A stretch of 64,000 bases of DNA, from NCBI GenBank assembly GCA_947034885.2, contig OX344758.2:1614501-1678500 (forward strand), given 5' to 3'. Made by a program: the position numbers and the translations under genes. Below the pieces are notes generated by a model. The model was not told the origin of the DNA. It worked only from the letters and a program-made list of their open reading frames with translations, and ran no database searches. How positions within the stretch are numbered: the stretch's first letter is position 1; every line of letters begins with the position of its first letter. Below are positions 46,764-57,929 of the stretch, in pieces. Source of the DNA: Thuidium tamariscinum. Taxonomy: Eukaryota; Streptophyta; Bryopsida; Hypnales; Thuidiaceae.

Positions 46764-47873
46764 ATGGCTTCTATGAATGTTGTAAATCAATTAAAGAAGA
46801 AAGCTGAAGAACCAAGTGAGTATGTAGAAATGAAGAAAATATGCAAACGGTGTAATCAATCAAATGTTAAATTCAAATTTTTAAACAATAAAAAACAAAA
46901 TCAACCACGCTATCAATGCCAAGATTGTACCCTTGTACTAGGCAAACCTTATTATTTCAATCCTTTTCCAATCCGAGAACATAATCACATAAATGGTTAT
47001 GCAATGTTGCGTAAAGAAGAAACTGAAGAATTAAAGAATCTCAAGAAGGTTTGTGACAATTGCCAAGCAGTAAACAATGCAACATTTCGAGGCTTTAACA
47101 ATGGCAAGATAAACCAACCAAGGTATGCATGTAAAGTATGCAAACACCTATTTTCTCCTTTGAAAAATTCAAAAGCTACTAGTTCAAAAATAGATATATC
47201 TTCATCTACATTTCAAACTACAGAAGCTCAATCTCAAGAAATGGGAGCTTTGCAACAACCAAATGAGATAGATGTATCTTCATGTGAATTCCAAACTACA
47301 GGAGCTCCATATCAAGAAACAAGAATTCCACAACCACCACTTCTATATAATAATTTGTATGAACAAGCTTCAACCTCACATCAACAATACAATTATGATA
47401 TTCCCTTCAATCAAAGTAGTGACAATCATTTGGTTTCAACCATGGATGTAGATGAATCTTCAAAACAATTTCCATTTCCATCACAAAGCATAGAATCTTG
47501 GCAAAGGCAACAACCATCCTTGAATAATACTTTGTTTGGTCAAACTTCAATTCCATCTCAACATAGTTTCTCCAATCAAAATAGTGACAACCATTCTTTT
47601 GCAAGTGTAAATGTAGATGGATCTTTGAATCCATCTCCTTTTGAGTGGCAATATCTAGAAGGTTGGCAAGTGCAACAACCATCTCTATATAATACTTCAA
47701 TTGATCAAACTCCAATCCCATCTCAACAATATGATTATTGCAATCCCCATAGTCAAGGTAGAGACAATCATTCTTTTACAAGCATGGATGTAGATGGATT
47801 TTCAAATCCATCTCCTTTTCAATGGCAATATCCAAAAGTTTGTGCACCCTATCTTTCAATTAAAATTTTTTAG
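46764..47873 (+). CDS. Dof-like protein with two tandem zinc fingers and C-terminal repeats
   Basis: Single frame of 369 residues from ATG 46764. A TTGCAG acceptor lies just before, so a 5' UTR intron is possible; a longer start at 46746 exists. Finger 1, Cys27-X2-Cys30-X21-Cys52-X2-Cys55, has the exact Dof spacing plus FLNN and QPRYQC (Dof: YYNN, QPRxxC). Finger 2, Cys97-X2-Cys100-X22-Cys123-X2-Cys126, has FNN and QPRYAC. Dof proteins normally have one finger. The conserved RYWTxGG after the fourth Cys is absent from both. The rest is rich in Q, S, N and P and ends with about three imperfect 55-60 residue repeats (DNHSF, MDVDG, NPSPF, WQYPK). Probably a diverged transcription factor; DNA binding is uncertain. 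Confidence 0.7.
   Translation: MASMNVVNQLKKKAEEPSEYVEMKKICKRCNQSNVKFKFLNNKKQNQPRYQCQDCTLVLGKPYYFNPFPIREHNHINGYAMLRKEETEELKNLKKVCDNCQAVNNATFRGFNNGKINQPRYACKVCKHLFSPLKNSKATSSKIDISSSTFQTTEAQSQEMGALQQPNEIDVSSCEFQTTGAPYQETRIPQPPLLYNNLYEQASTSHQQYNYDIPFNQSSDNHLVSTMDVDESSKQFPFPSQSIESWQRQQPSLNNTLFGQTSIPSQHSFSNQNSDNHSFASVNVDGSLNPSPFEWQYLEGWQVQQPSLYNTSIDQTPIPSQQYDYCNPHSQGRDNHSFTSMDVDGFSNPSPFQWQYPKVCAPYLSIKIF
47420..47845 (+). repeat. Imperfect tandem repeat coding the C-terminus of the Dof-like protein
   Basis: About 2.5 units of 170-180 bp, each coding SxDNHxxxxMDVDG then PSPFxWQYxxxWQxQQPSLYN-type segments. The frame is kept between copies. Confidence 0.7.
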
Positions 47874-48774
47874 GGAACTAATTAGATATACCCTATGTTC
47901 ATTATAAATTCCCCAATTTTTTTTCATCAAATCCCCATTTTTTTCCCAATCGATTCAGTGCTTCAAACTCCATAGCATTGAAAACTTGGGGTGAATGCAA
48001 GAAAGACTTGTACTATTTGGTGTCACACTTTGAGTGACGGAGTTGTCATGAGCTATAACTTTTGAAGCATTAACTCTTTGAACTTGACATTTTTATTGAA
48101 TATGTCTAACTTGATAGTTATCAAAACCCTTATTTTCAAAAAAATTCAAAAATCATTTTATATTTAAATTCTAATTTCTCTAATTTGTCACACTTTGCAG
48201 TTTAGGGGTTTTTAGTACTGGGGAGTACTTTAAATTAATAATTTAGAGCTGAGATTTCTAGGGTCTATTTCTACACTAAGTAGTCATGTTTCCACCGAAG
48301 GAAATTTAAAAAATCATTATTCTCTTTCCTCTACATGTGTGCTAACAGGCCTCTCTTGCGTGCACATTTTTGAACAATCAAGATAGTTTTTGGATAATTA
48401 TTTTGGTGAAATTCCTTTACCATAAAGTCTTCCCAAATGGACAATTTTTATTTTTAAGAAAAATTACTTTCCCTTTTTTATAAAATTAAAATATAAAACT
48501 ATAGTGAAAGTTACAATTTTCACAAAATTCAGCACTTTTCTAGTTCTCCTACTTAGAGAATTTTTCTATGCTTTTCTTTCCTAGGGTATCTCCTTCTTAA
48601 AGGTATATACATCAAACATATTTTTTACTTTTTTTAAAAATTGATTTACTATTTATATAGTACTCCCAAAGAAAAAAGTGAGTATTGTGCAAAACGCTAC
48701 GCTTTTCAGCAGGTCTTTCTTGCAATGACCCCTTTAAGTATTCAAAACTATGTACAAAATAAGTGAACTCTATA
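47874..48774. other. Intergenic, nothing recognised
   Basis: AT-rich DNA without open frames of note or terminal repeats. Confidence 0.5.
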
Positions 48775-48916
48775 CACTACAAGAAAATGGGGGTATAAAT
48801 GACTTGTCCACAATGACTACACCAACAACAATGATTACAAAATGACTATTTTGTAGTCATTGTTGTCGGTGTAGTCATTGTGGGCAAGTCATTTATACCC
48901 CCATTTTCTTGTAGTG
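48775..48916. mobile_element. CACTA-type MITE, 142 bp
   Basis: Almost perfect palindrome from CACTACAAGAAAATGGGGGT to its complement, the classic CACTA terminus. Flanking triplets are ATA and AAA, so the 3 bp duplication is imperfect. Same family as 21907-22061. Confidence 0.85.
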
Positions 48917-49515
48917 AAAGTTCTAAAGACAAAGTTTTGGACTAATGCATTTTGATAGAAATAAGCATAATCATCACTCGTTTAGAATTGGTTTTACAAA
49001 CAATGGAGACTAGAGTTTAGGGTTTAAAGAATTTTTGGACTTATGTCTACTTCTGTGCGTTGTGACATGAACAAGCAATTGGATTTCAAAAAGCTTGAGT
49101 TGTACTAATTTTATGATATGAGCTCGCTAGGGTTCTTGGGAGATGTTGGAATTGTGGTTCTCATTTATTATTGATCATTGTTTACTATTGTAAGTAATCT
49201 TGACAATTGCGCCAATCTCAATCTTGTTGTACCCTTACTATTGTTTTGGGATACTTGTCTACAATTGGGTTTGTATGTGATGACTACAAATCATCAAGTT
49301 CTAATTTAGAATTCCAAATACTCTATCAATTAACTCCTTGTAGGAATAGAATTTGGGCCAAGTTTGATAGTACTCTATATTTGATTACAATCTTCCATTT
49401 TAGCTACTAGGTTTGGTGACTATTGTTTGGCGTCTTCTTTGTGGACTCTCTTTGGTATTGCATTCTTTTTACAATTTTGAGTGGGCTTTTTGTTTTGTTT
49501 TGGTTCTTTTTACTT
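48917..49515. other. Intergenic, nothing recognised
   Basis: No gene, RNA or repeat ends identified. Confidence 0.5.
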
Positions 49516-49937
49516 TTAACTCTAAAAGGACTAAGGCCATTTTCTGTCAAAAACCACTCAAAATTGCCATTTCTGCTTTGTCCAACTATGAAAACAATTT
49601 TTTTTTAAGTATCTAACCATAGGATTTTGTCTTTACTTCTCTAAAATCATGTCGTGAAAATTTCATGAAGTTTGACTATATATACTGGAAATACGAGCAT
49701 TGAAAGTTGAAAAAAAAACTTTTTTTGAAATCTAGTTTGCAATTTCAAATGACTTTGAACACCACTTGTGGATTTATTTTGTACTATAAAGTATAGACTT
49801 TGAATTGAAATTTTTTTGTATTGAAGAATTGAGTTGAGATTCTAGAAAAAAAAAATTCTAAAACAACAACTTAGTTTTCATTCTTTAAAAAATTGTTAAG
49901 TAGTAGTAGGTCCAATTTTGAAAGAAAAATTAAATTG

Positions 49938-50186
49938 TTAATCCCTAAGTGCCCAGAGCAAAATTGTTGAATTTGAAACCTTTCTCAACTCATTCCAATC
50001 AAATTGTCTCCTTAATTGAAATCCACATGCTTTGACTGTATTGATTGGTAGTAGAGACAAGTCTTGAGGTGTGAAGAAAAAGATGTGTCCTTTGACCATA
50101 CTATTGAGAAGATTATAGTAGTCAAACATGGAATTTTTTTGAAATGGAGAGGTCATATTTGGGGCGCTTGGACACTCAAGGATTAA
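49938..50186. mobile_element. 249 bp TTAA-flanked element
   Basis: The left end TTAATCCCTAAGTGCCCAGA and the complement of the right end, TTAATCCTTGAGTGTCCAAG, are inverted repeats. TTAA on both sides. Inserted in R1 copy c. Confidence 0.75.
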
Positions 50187-50916
50187 CCCTTAAACGCGGC
50201 CGAAGCAATTTGGTGGCGTTTGGATGACTACCGGGGGCTAGAAGAAGAGCTGAACAATAGTTTTTCATCCGTATTTTTTATAATGCCCTTGTATGTTGAG
50301 TTATGAAGAGTGTCCAACTGAGTTTTTTGTCTGGCCGATGTTTGATTTCATGTGGTTGAGAAGTAATTACCAAAAACGGATGGCAAAATTTGTTGTTCTA
50401 GTGTATTTTGAGAAATTGCGTAAATTTGAAATTTCTCCTTGAAAATGACATTTTCAGAATTTGAGCCCAACTAACAAAATGAAGTTCCTCACTTCTAGTT
50501 TCTACTCCAATTGGAATTTTGGGAAAATTCGTAAAATCGAATGTTTTATAGCAATTTGAATTTTAGCTTCGTTTTTAATGTCCACTGCAACCTAGAAATA
50601 GGTGTACACGGAAGTTGAGTTTACACCATAATGTTTGTCACTATAATGTACACACATGGTGAAATTTTCAGATTTTTTGAGATTATTTTCTATTTTCTAT
50701 TATTTTTTCTTCACTTTTTCTTCAAAAACTGTCATGAAAATCACTTTTCCTCAAAAAAATCTGAAATTTCTATGAAGTATAGAAAAGATGTACTTTCATC
50801 TTTGAAAAATAAAAATAAAAATTTTCAGACATGACTGGTTCTAAAACGGTAACAAATTGAGTGGCGAGAGAGGAGTCTTCAAACCAGTGGTCATAAGCCC
50901 ATCGTTTAGGGGTTAA
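50183..50916. mobile_element. 734 bp TTAA-flanked element with CCCTTAAACG ends
   Basis: The left end TTAACCCTTAAACGCGGCC and the complement of the right end, TTAACCCCTAAACGATGGG, share TTAA at both sides. It abuts the previous element at a common TTAA. Non-coding. Confidence 0.7.
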
Positions 50917-51549
50917 TAGCTCTAAGATGAAATCAAAACACAACAATTCCAATGGTGAGATTGTTTTAGCAAACAGACTTAACCTTGTCCAACAATTTTT
51001 TTTGAAAAATTATGAAAATTGCATTCAAAAATGAATCCTACAAGTTGTTTTTTCAAAAAGATGCTCTAATTGTCCAAAAACTAAGATTATCCATAACTTT
51101 TGCATAACATATCTAAATGGAATGAATAAAAGCTTCATATGTAGACAAAAATAAGATCAACAAGAGAAAAAAAAATCAAAATCAAAATTAAAAATAAATA
51201 AATTTTGTGGATTTCTTTTTGCCTAGCAACATGAAAATTATGTTCAACATGACATAGTTTTTTCTCCTAATCACCAATTGAAATAAAAATTATATTCCTA
51301 TAGAGTTAATCATTTTATCTATCTTATGAGAAAGTTTCAATTAAATTCATTGAAAATTGAAGGCATAGGAACTTGCCCGAAGTCTTCAATGTCCCTTGAG
51401 AGGACACTTGGTCCTTTAGGGGTTAATGCTATGGTTCACCATTTGTTAAAATTTAAAAAAATTTAAAACAAAAACAAAAACCTTCTACTTGCACTATAGA
51501 AAAAATGGATGGATGAAATCTGTCGTTTCTTTCAGTTGTTGCTTGCCGT

Positions 51550-51648
51550 CACTATAAGAAATTCATGTTTTAGGTGACGGATTTTAGGTGACATCCAATG
51601 TAACAACTCATGTTTTTATGTCAACAGTGATGTCCACCATAACATCTT
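51550..51648. mobile_element. Single arm of a CACTATA-end palindromic MITE
   Basis: Matches the left arm of 22940-23103 from CACTATAAGAAATTCATG up to the palindrome centre (ccataacatctt), then stops where an open frame begins. Confidence 0.65.
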
Positions 51649-52030
51649 GGATCACGTGGTCTTGCACTCCGAACCAAAACTAATTACAGACTCTCAAGTT
51701 CCTGAATTAGTGGAAAGTGCGGCTAAGTGGCAACAATTTACGCAAGCAATTCCCGGGTTCATCCTACCCATACTAAGGATAGCTGAGCTCATGTTTAAAA
51801 TTGATTGGGTGGTTACTGACAAACTAAACCAGATTTTGATGACACAAGGTATGGGCCCCTACAACCACATTTCTGAAGCGATCTCTAGAGTGAGTGATAA
51901 ATGTACTCCTGCGTTACAATGGGCCAAACTCAACAACGCTGTGCACGAAGTGTTTAAACCGTTTGTGAGTGATAAGATGCAGTCGGCGACTACGATGTCA
52001 CAGTGGTACACATGCATCTCTTGGATGTGA
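51647..52030 (+). CDS. Unidentified 127-codon open frame
   Basis: Protein-like composition (VPELVESAAKWQQF, GPYNHISEAISRVSDKC). Coding-like sequence in the same frame continues past the stop to about 52206. No family recognised by eye. It starts at the broken centre of a MITE arm, so it may be a fragment captured or cut by rearrangement. Its GC content is higher than that of the flanking repeats. Confidence 0.35.
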   Translation: MDHVVLHSEPKLITDSQVPELVESAAKWQQFTQAIPGFILPILRIAELMFKIDWVVTDKLNQILMTQGMGPYNHISEAISRVSDKCTPALQWAKLNNAVHEVFKPFVSDKMQSATTMSQWYTCISWM

Positions 52031-52516
52031 GCACGAAATGTCGTGGGCCATCCTTTAGGACTACAAGCGAATATAATTGACGCGGTCACATTGGCTGAGT
52101 TTAAAGGGGATGTGGTCAATAATTCCAATTACAATCAGGTCAGGGCAGCGGCTCTTATGATGCTGAAAGTAGCTGACACCTTGTTCACTGGTACTGCTGC
52201 AACGTGATGAAGCACAGCGTCATCTTTGATCATCGCTAGTACAGTATCTAAACCCTAAACCGAACCAGTTATCTCGGCTTCATTGTATACAGTTAGGTTT
52301 CCGTGTTCTTGGGTACTGGGAGCTTCGCATGTGGCGGTGAACCGGTGAACATGAAAGAATTGATCCACCGTTTTATTTGCATAACTCACATCTGAATCAT
52401 GTTTATTTTGATGTTGATAATGTTTTGGGTTACTTTTTCAGGCGTGTTGTCTTTCTTCGAAGAGGTGGCGGATTGCCCGGTTGGAGCAACGAACAAGAAG
52501 GACATGGTCTTGTATA

Positions 52517-52705
52517 TCAGATGTGTTGGCAATGTGCCACAAAATGGACGCATTGTCCAATATGCAGGGGATGATACAGTTTTGTATTTGAGATGTGTCA
52601 GTAATGTGCTATAAAATGGACACATTGTCCAATATGCAGGGGATGATACAATTTTTTTCCAGATGTGTTGGCAATGTGCCACAAAAGGACGCATTGTCTA
52701 GTATG
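52517..52705. repeat. About 72 bp tandem repeat, 2.6 units
   Basis: Units begin atgtgttggcaatgtgccac at about 52519, 52592 and 52663 and share cattgtccaatatgcagggg. Non-coding or part of a short frame. Confidence 0.8.
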
Positions 52706-53388
52706 CGATGAAACTTACTGAAATATATCAATAGCAATCCGGATTCATTATGTGTAGACATTTCGCCTAAAGGAGACATGTTCTGGTATAAATAATACGA
52801 TGGCTTAAATGTTATTGAATCGCAGCATGGCAAAACAATTAGACCTTCCAAAATTCTCTAATAGCTCTTTAATTAAACTTTGGCATGATTGTTAGAACAA
52901 ACTTGTTGGAATAGTTGTGTTGTGGGCTTTACCAGTATCTTCTGATTACATAAGATGCAATACACCCCCAAACTGGAACACCCTGATAGGTTGAGTCCAT
53001 TTAGCATTGGTTTCTACTAGTACCTGGTCATTCCATTTGCAACATCTTCTCTTTTCGAGTTTGCAGATTTTTGATTTTGATGCCTCTATACCTGAAGCTT
53101 TGTATGCCTTTGATGATTTTGCTTCTCCAAATTTTTTTAATGTTTTGAACGAAATTGGAGGTGTCTGCTTAGGTTTTTGTAGTGTCAGTGCTCGAGAGTA
53201 TTTAAACTCCCATGAGGTTAGACTGGGAATCTGCGTGCAGGAGATGTTGCGTTCCGTGTTGTAGGTGCAATTCAGAAGGCAGAGCAACAAGTCCATGGCG
53301 ATACGTTATCCGATGTTGATGAAGAAGATTCCACCGAGTTTATGTTTGTCATATCAACCTTAATATGCTTGAGGTTGGGAAAAAACGA

Positions 53389-54916
53389 GGGGCGGTTTAG
53401 ACTTGGGGCCAGATTGAAGGCCGGCTGGAAGTCTCCAAGTTTGAACCAATAGGATCACTCAATTTCTCCAAATCCGGCCCAAGGGGTTTATACTTGGGGC
53501 CGGCCGAAACTACAACTCATCCTATGTGTCGTCCTAGGTGGCATGGTTTTGGCACCAAACCATCCGGCCCCAAGGGAGTAATTGGGACGAGGTTTGGGGT
53601 GGCCGGAACTCCCATCTAGGGCCGGATTGGAACCAAATAGGGCTCCTCCGTTGGATTGTACAAATCACAACTGTCGATTAATAGAATTAATTTTTTTATT
53701 TTATTTATAATTATAACGAGCTCCTTCATCAGTCGCCTAAGTTTTCATTCTGTATATACCACTTCAAAATTATCACAGAGAGGTACTTTGTTTGTCTTCG
53801 TTGTGTTGCCAAGGGCTCGATTGGGCTTTTTTCCTGCTTGAGGGGTTGTAGGATTTATGACGTTCAACTAATTATTTAATAATTCTAATTCAGATCATTA
53901 TTTAAATAATTCTAATTCAGATCATTATTTAAATAATTCTAATTCAGATCATTAATTAAATAATTCTAATTCAGATCATTAATTAAATAATTCTAATTCA
54001 GATCATTACTTAAATAATTCTAATAATAATAATAACATGATAATAATTTTTCAAAAATTCAAAAATTCAATTAACCTCAAATGTTGTTTTTTAAAATTTT
54101 GTTTAACTATTTGAATAAATTTAATTATTTACTTGCTAAAAGCTACCATTAAAAATAGTTTATATTTCTCTATTTCATTTTTTGGATGTGAAAGGAAGTT
54201 CTTATAGACTAAAGAACACATCATTTGAATATTGTATTATATTTCTATATTCCAAAATAGTTTAAGCAAAATATGGTAGTCTCCTTTTCAAGCTACCATT
54301 TTAAATCTTATTGACTTTTCAAGGAAGTTGAACTCTTTCAAGCAATTTTCAAAAAATTGTAGAAAGAATAGAATTGAATTTGGCATTTAACCCAAGTTTT
54401 TTATTATTTTGGCGTAAATCAATTTTGTAAATTAGTAGCACATTAAATCCTCCATTTCCCTTTTAAACATCTAAGAGCTCTTTCTATGGCCATTTTAGTG
54501 CTAGATTGTATGAAATTTCAATGAGTTTTATTCCTTAGTAGTCCATCTTATAGATCTTTGAATGGACTCATTAGATTTGTAGCACCTCCCACTAATTTGC
54601 AATGTAAAAATTTTGTAGAAAAATAATATTTTTATTTTTGAAGTAAAATAAATAAGAAGAAAATAAAAAAATAAAAACAAATATTTTTTGTTTATTTTTC
54701 AATAAAGATTAGAGGATTTGAAAAGATAAATATGCATATTTTAAAGTTTTTATTTATTTTTTAATTGATTTTATTGAGCATTGAGAAAATTCAAGAGTAC
54801 ATGAATTAGAAATTGGGCCCTAGAGTCGGGCCCAAGGGGTTTATATTAATTGGGGCCGGATTGAAGGCCAATCCGGCCAACCTTCTATCCGGCCCCAAGC
54901 CCAATATAAACCAGCC
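53389..54916. mobile_element. 1.5 kb inverted-repeat transposon inside the COQ5 exon
   Basis: The left end ggggcggtttagacttgggg and the complement of the right end, ggctggtttatattgggctt, share a terminal and subterminal block with repeated ggccgg words. Inverted copies of aaggggtttata lie at 53480 and about 54835. No transposase frame. No clear target duplication, so superfamily is unassigned. Confidence 0.65.
53871..54022. repeat. 27 bp tandem repeat, about 5.5 units
   Basis: Unit taattctaattcagatcatt plus a variable 7 bp AT block, within the 53389-54916 element. Units are almost identical. Confidence 0.9.
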
Positions 54917-56153
54917 TTTAGTTTGGATGGAAGGAGATGTAGAAGCACTGACCTTGGGAGACGACAGCGTGGATGGCTACACTATTGGCTTTGGCATTTG
55001 CAATGTAACCCACATCGATCGAGCTCTGAAAGAGGCCTACAGGCATGTGCTTTGAACCACACACCTTGATTACTTCCGTATCATTGGATACATGCACTGT
55101 CCATGGAATTGTAGCCACTAAAGACGGACCTCTATTTTCTTTTAGTAGTTTTGAATAGAGTTATTTGTCCCCCCCCACCAATTTTATTGATTATTTGACC
55201 AGCACTTGCTTGTTCTGCGCTGATTCTCAAGGATATAAAATTTGATCCTATCCAAGTTCTATTTTTACCATAATATGATCAATCTTTGGTCCTTTTGGGG
55301 ATATGACTCACTTATTATCTGATTGCAGAGTACTAAGACGAGGTGAGCGGTTTTTGTGCCTTGAATGGAGCCATGAATCGACAACTGGATTTAAGGAAAT
55401 GTAAGTGACCGAATTCCTTGCCATCTCCTCTTTCCCTTGGCTTCATTACTCTTAAATATGTAGAAACATGATTACAAACTTCTATTCCTGGATCACAATA
55501 AAGTCGCAAGTACGATGCCTACTCTTTTAATGTCATTGCGAGGATGGGTGAAGTGGTTTCAGGTGACCGAGCGTTGTATCAATACCTGGTGGAGAGTGTT
55601 CGCAAGTTTCCGAACCAGGTTTGGTTTTGATTTTGATCTTTTGAATTGATTTTCAAAGATATGAAGTGTCCAAAACATTCATCTTATTCTAATCAGTGTT
55701 CCTAGAAGCTTGTGATTATTGGTCGTAGTGTACATCATCATAGGCAAGTAATCGAGCTTGGATGATTGTTCAACAATTCAATATCAAATTGAATTGAATG
55801 CTGAGTACTTACAAAAGAGTGATTATTTCGAATGTATGTTGCTTGAACTTGGACAACATGACATATTTTGAGGAAGTAGCTGATTCACTCTGGCATGTGA
55901 TGAAGTTGTCCCTTACAAAAGCTTTACGTTTCTATGTTTGTACTTTGAATTCAGGTGTGTGTTCTTTGACGGTTTCCGACCCGAAACGTGGAGTTTAATG
56001 ATTAACTCGAAGGTGTTTTCGTCGGTGCAGGAACAATACGGGTCCATGATTGCTGCCGCAGGTTTCACAAAAGTGGAATATAAGAAATTGGTGGGTGGAG
56101 TGCTTGCTACTCATTCTAGTTTCAAGTTGAAGGTCTTTGTATCCTATTCTTGA

Positions 56154-57100
56154 AACTAAGGAGCTACTTATGCCTTGCGCTCATTTACGTATTGAAGGAG
56201 ACACTACGTATCAATGATGCGCTGATCTTTGTCCATCTTCTTCTTTTGCAAAGATCCTCACACATCTTGAATTCAAGAACGTAAAGGTTGGTACTTGGCC
56301 AACTATTGTAGATAGATACAATCATGCAGCCACAATTTAGCTTTAGTGAAGAGCTGAGTGGTCAGCACTGCTTTAGAATGTTGTGCGTAAAGTCTAGTTC
56401 TATTTTTGTACCTTTGAGTGATATGTAGTTGACCTTGTACTTGTGGAGGTAGTAGAAAAACACCAGGTTTAGAGTTGGAAACCATTCAAGAACATACACC
56501 TGAGTTCTACTGGACTTTTATGGACAAGCCTAGCAGCCTGAAGCTTCGGTAATAGCAGACTCAGAAAGGCTGTATAGATGAATTATTTGGACAAGGCTGT
56601 TGATTATGTTGTCAGAGAAATGAGGAGATTGAAGGCATGTAGACTACCATACTTCAAGAATGCCTACTTTTTTGTCATTAGTTTAGATTGCTCATTGCAC
56701 ATTCTTGTGATTGTCAATGATTTATAGTAGGGACTTTAGAGTAGGAGAATAGTTGAGAGAAAAATGTGGGGGAAAAAAAGGATTGCCAGATGAGAATTCG
56801 AGAAAGTGTATTCTGTAGCTTTGATGAATACATGAAGTCATGCAATTTTGTGTTTGATTCCTTCTTTTTGCAAAGGTGGGACCTAATTATCTTCATTTTG
56901 GAAGAAGTCAACTTGAAGTGATTAGATTGCATGCAACATGCCTTGTTGTAATTCCTAAAAACATTCAAGTAAAGTATTCAAATGCATTTTGGAATAAGTG
57001 TTGAAAGATGGACCACATAAAGGAGGGTTGGGGGTGCATTTCTTTACAATTAATTGTAGTGCTAGATTTGTTGAAGAAAGGGTGTTTAGGGGTGTTTTAA
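56154..57100. other. 3' flank of the COQ5 relic
   Basis: No gene recognised. Short frames only. Confidence 0.5.
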
Positions 57101-57105
57101 GTATA

Positions 57106-57276
57106 GTCTTAGAAATAAGATTTTAAGTAATGGTATTTTTAGGAGATTTTTTAGTAAGAATTTATTAGAAACATGTGTCTTTTTAGTAAAATTTTATTAA
57201 AAAGACACGTGTTTCTAATAAAATCTTACTAAAAATCTCTTAAAAATACCATTACTTAAAATCTTATTTCTAAGAC
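57106..57276. mobile_element. 171 bp palindromic MITE with TA flanks
   Basis: Arms of about 80 bp, GTCTTAGAAATAAGATTTTA and complement, nearly perfect, with TA on both sides (57104-57105, 57277-57278). Stowaway-like. Only 5 bp from the next element. Confidence 0.8.
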
Positions 57277-57281
57277 TAGAT

Positions 57282-57929
57282 TTAACCCCTAAATGCCCAA
57301 GGCCTATTTTGAGCTTCTTAGAATTTGTTCTAAATTGAACAAAAATCCAACATTTTGATAAGTTGAATCAATTTTTTTTAAATTGTAAACGTACAAATTT
57401 AAAGTAGACATGTTAGAGATGACATAGGAAAAGAAAACACAACAACATCACTTATGGATTGAAAGATTATCATGTATGATCATGAAGGTGTAAAAGCTAT
57501 AAAAATCTTTTAGCTCTCTTTTTGCATGTCAAATCTAAAAAGTTGGTCACCAAAAAAAATATGAGGTTGAAAGGCCTAACAAGCATAACCTCAATCAATT
57601 TATGGCTTCTCAAAATCTACTCTATAATTTTTTTAAATGAATTTTTAGTGTGATTTTTAAAAAAAGATTTAGTATATTTGAGGCTCATTTCCAAGGGTCC
57701 TTAACACTATGGAATGTCAAGATTGCAATGGTACCCTTGCACTAAATCTTGAATAGAAAAATCATAATCATTCATTTTCAAAATTGAATTATTGATGTTG
57801 AAACTAGACTTCAAAAAGAATCTTCCAAAAATATAAACTACTAAAAATTGAAATTTTATATAGGGTTTTATTTAACTTCAAAGTTTCTTCAGCACTACTT
57901 TTGGGTGCCTTGGGCATTTAGGGGTTTAA
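57282..57929. mobile_element. 648 bp TTAA-flanked element (CCCCTAAATGCCCAAGG ends)
   Basis: Perfect inverted ends CCCCTAAATGCCCAAGG bordered by TTAA. Interior is non-coding. Related in end sequence to 49938-50186. Confidence 0.8.

Larger units (their letters stand above)
49516..51426. mobile_element. TTAA MITE family R1, copy c, carrying two inserted TTAA elements
   Basis: Inverted relative to copy b. Ends TTAACTCTAAAAGGACTAAG and gtcctttaggggTTAA. Removing 49942-50916 leaves 936 bp, equal within 2 bp to the 934 bp copy d. Non-coding. Confidence 0.85.
53241..56153 (+). pseudogene. COQ5: COQ5/UbiE-type methyltransferase, 5'-truncated and split by a transposon
   Basis: Segments match plant COQ5, the mitochondrial C-methyltransferase of ubiquinone synthesis: 53241-53388 (GDVAFRVVGAIQKAEQQ, then in another frame VYVCHINLNMLEVGKKRG), 54917-55042 (LVWMEGDVEALT, DGYTIGFGICNVTHIDRAL), 55329-55400 (VLRRGERFLCLEWSHE), 55504-55618 ([32 protein letters not shown]) and 56031-56153 (GSMIAAAGFTKVEY, LVGGVLATHS). 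First exons with the N-terminus and most of motif I were not found. Exon 1 of the relic has a frame change near 53340 and is cut by a 1.5 kb transposon at 53389-54916, with about ten residues lost. Intron 55043-55328 starts GC rather than GT. Later introns keep good signals, so loss of function looks recent. Confidence 0.8.

Noticed and set aside
47407-47721. Minus-strand 104-codon frame
   Set aside because: Shadow of the repetitive C-terminus of the Dof-like gene.
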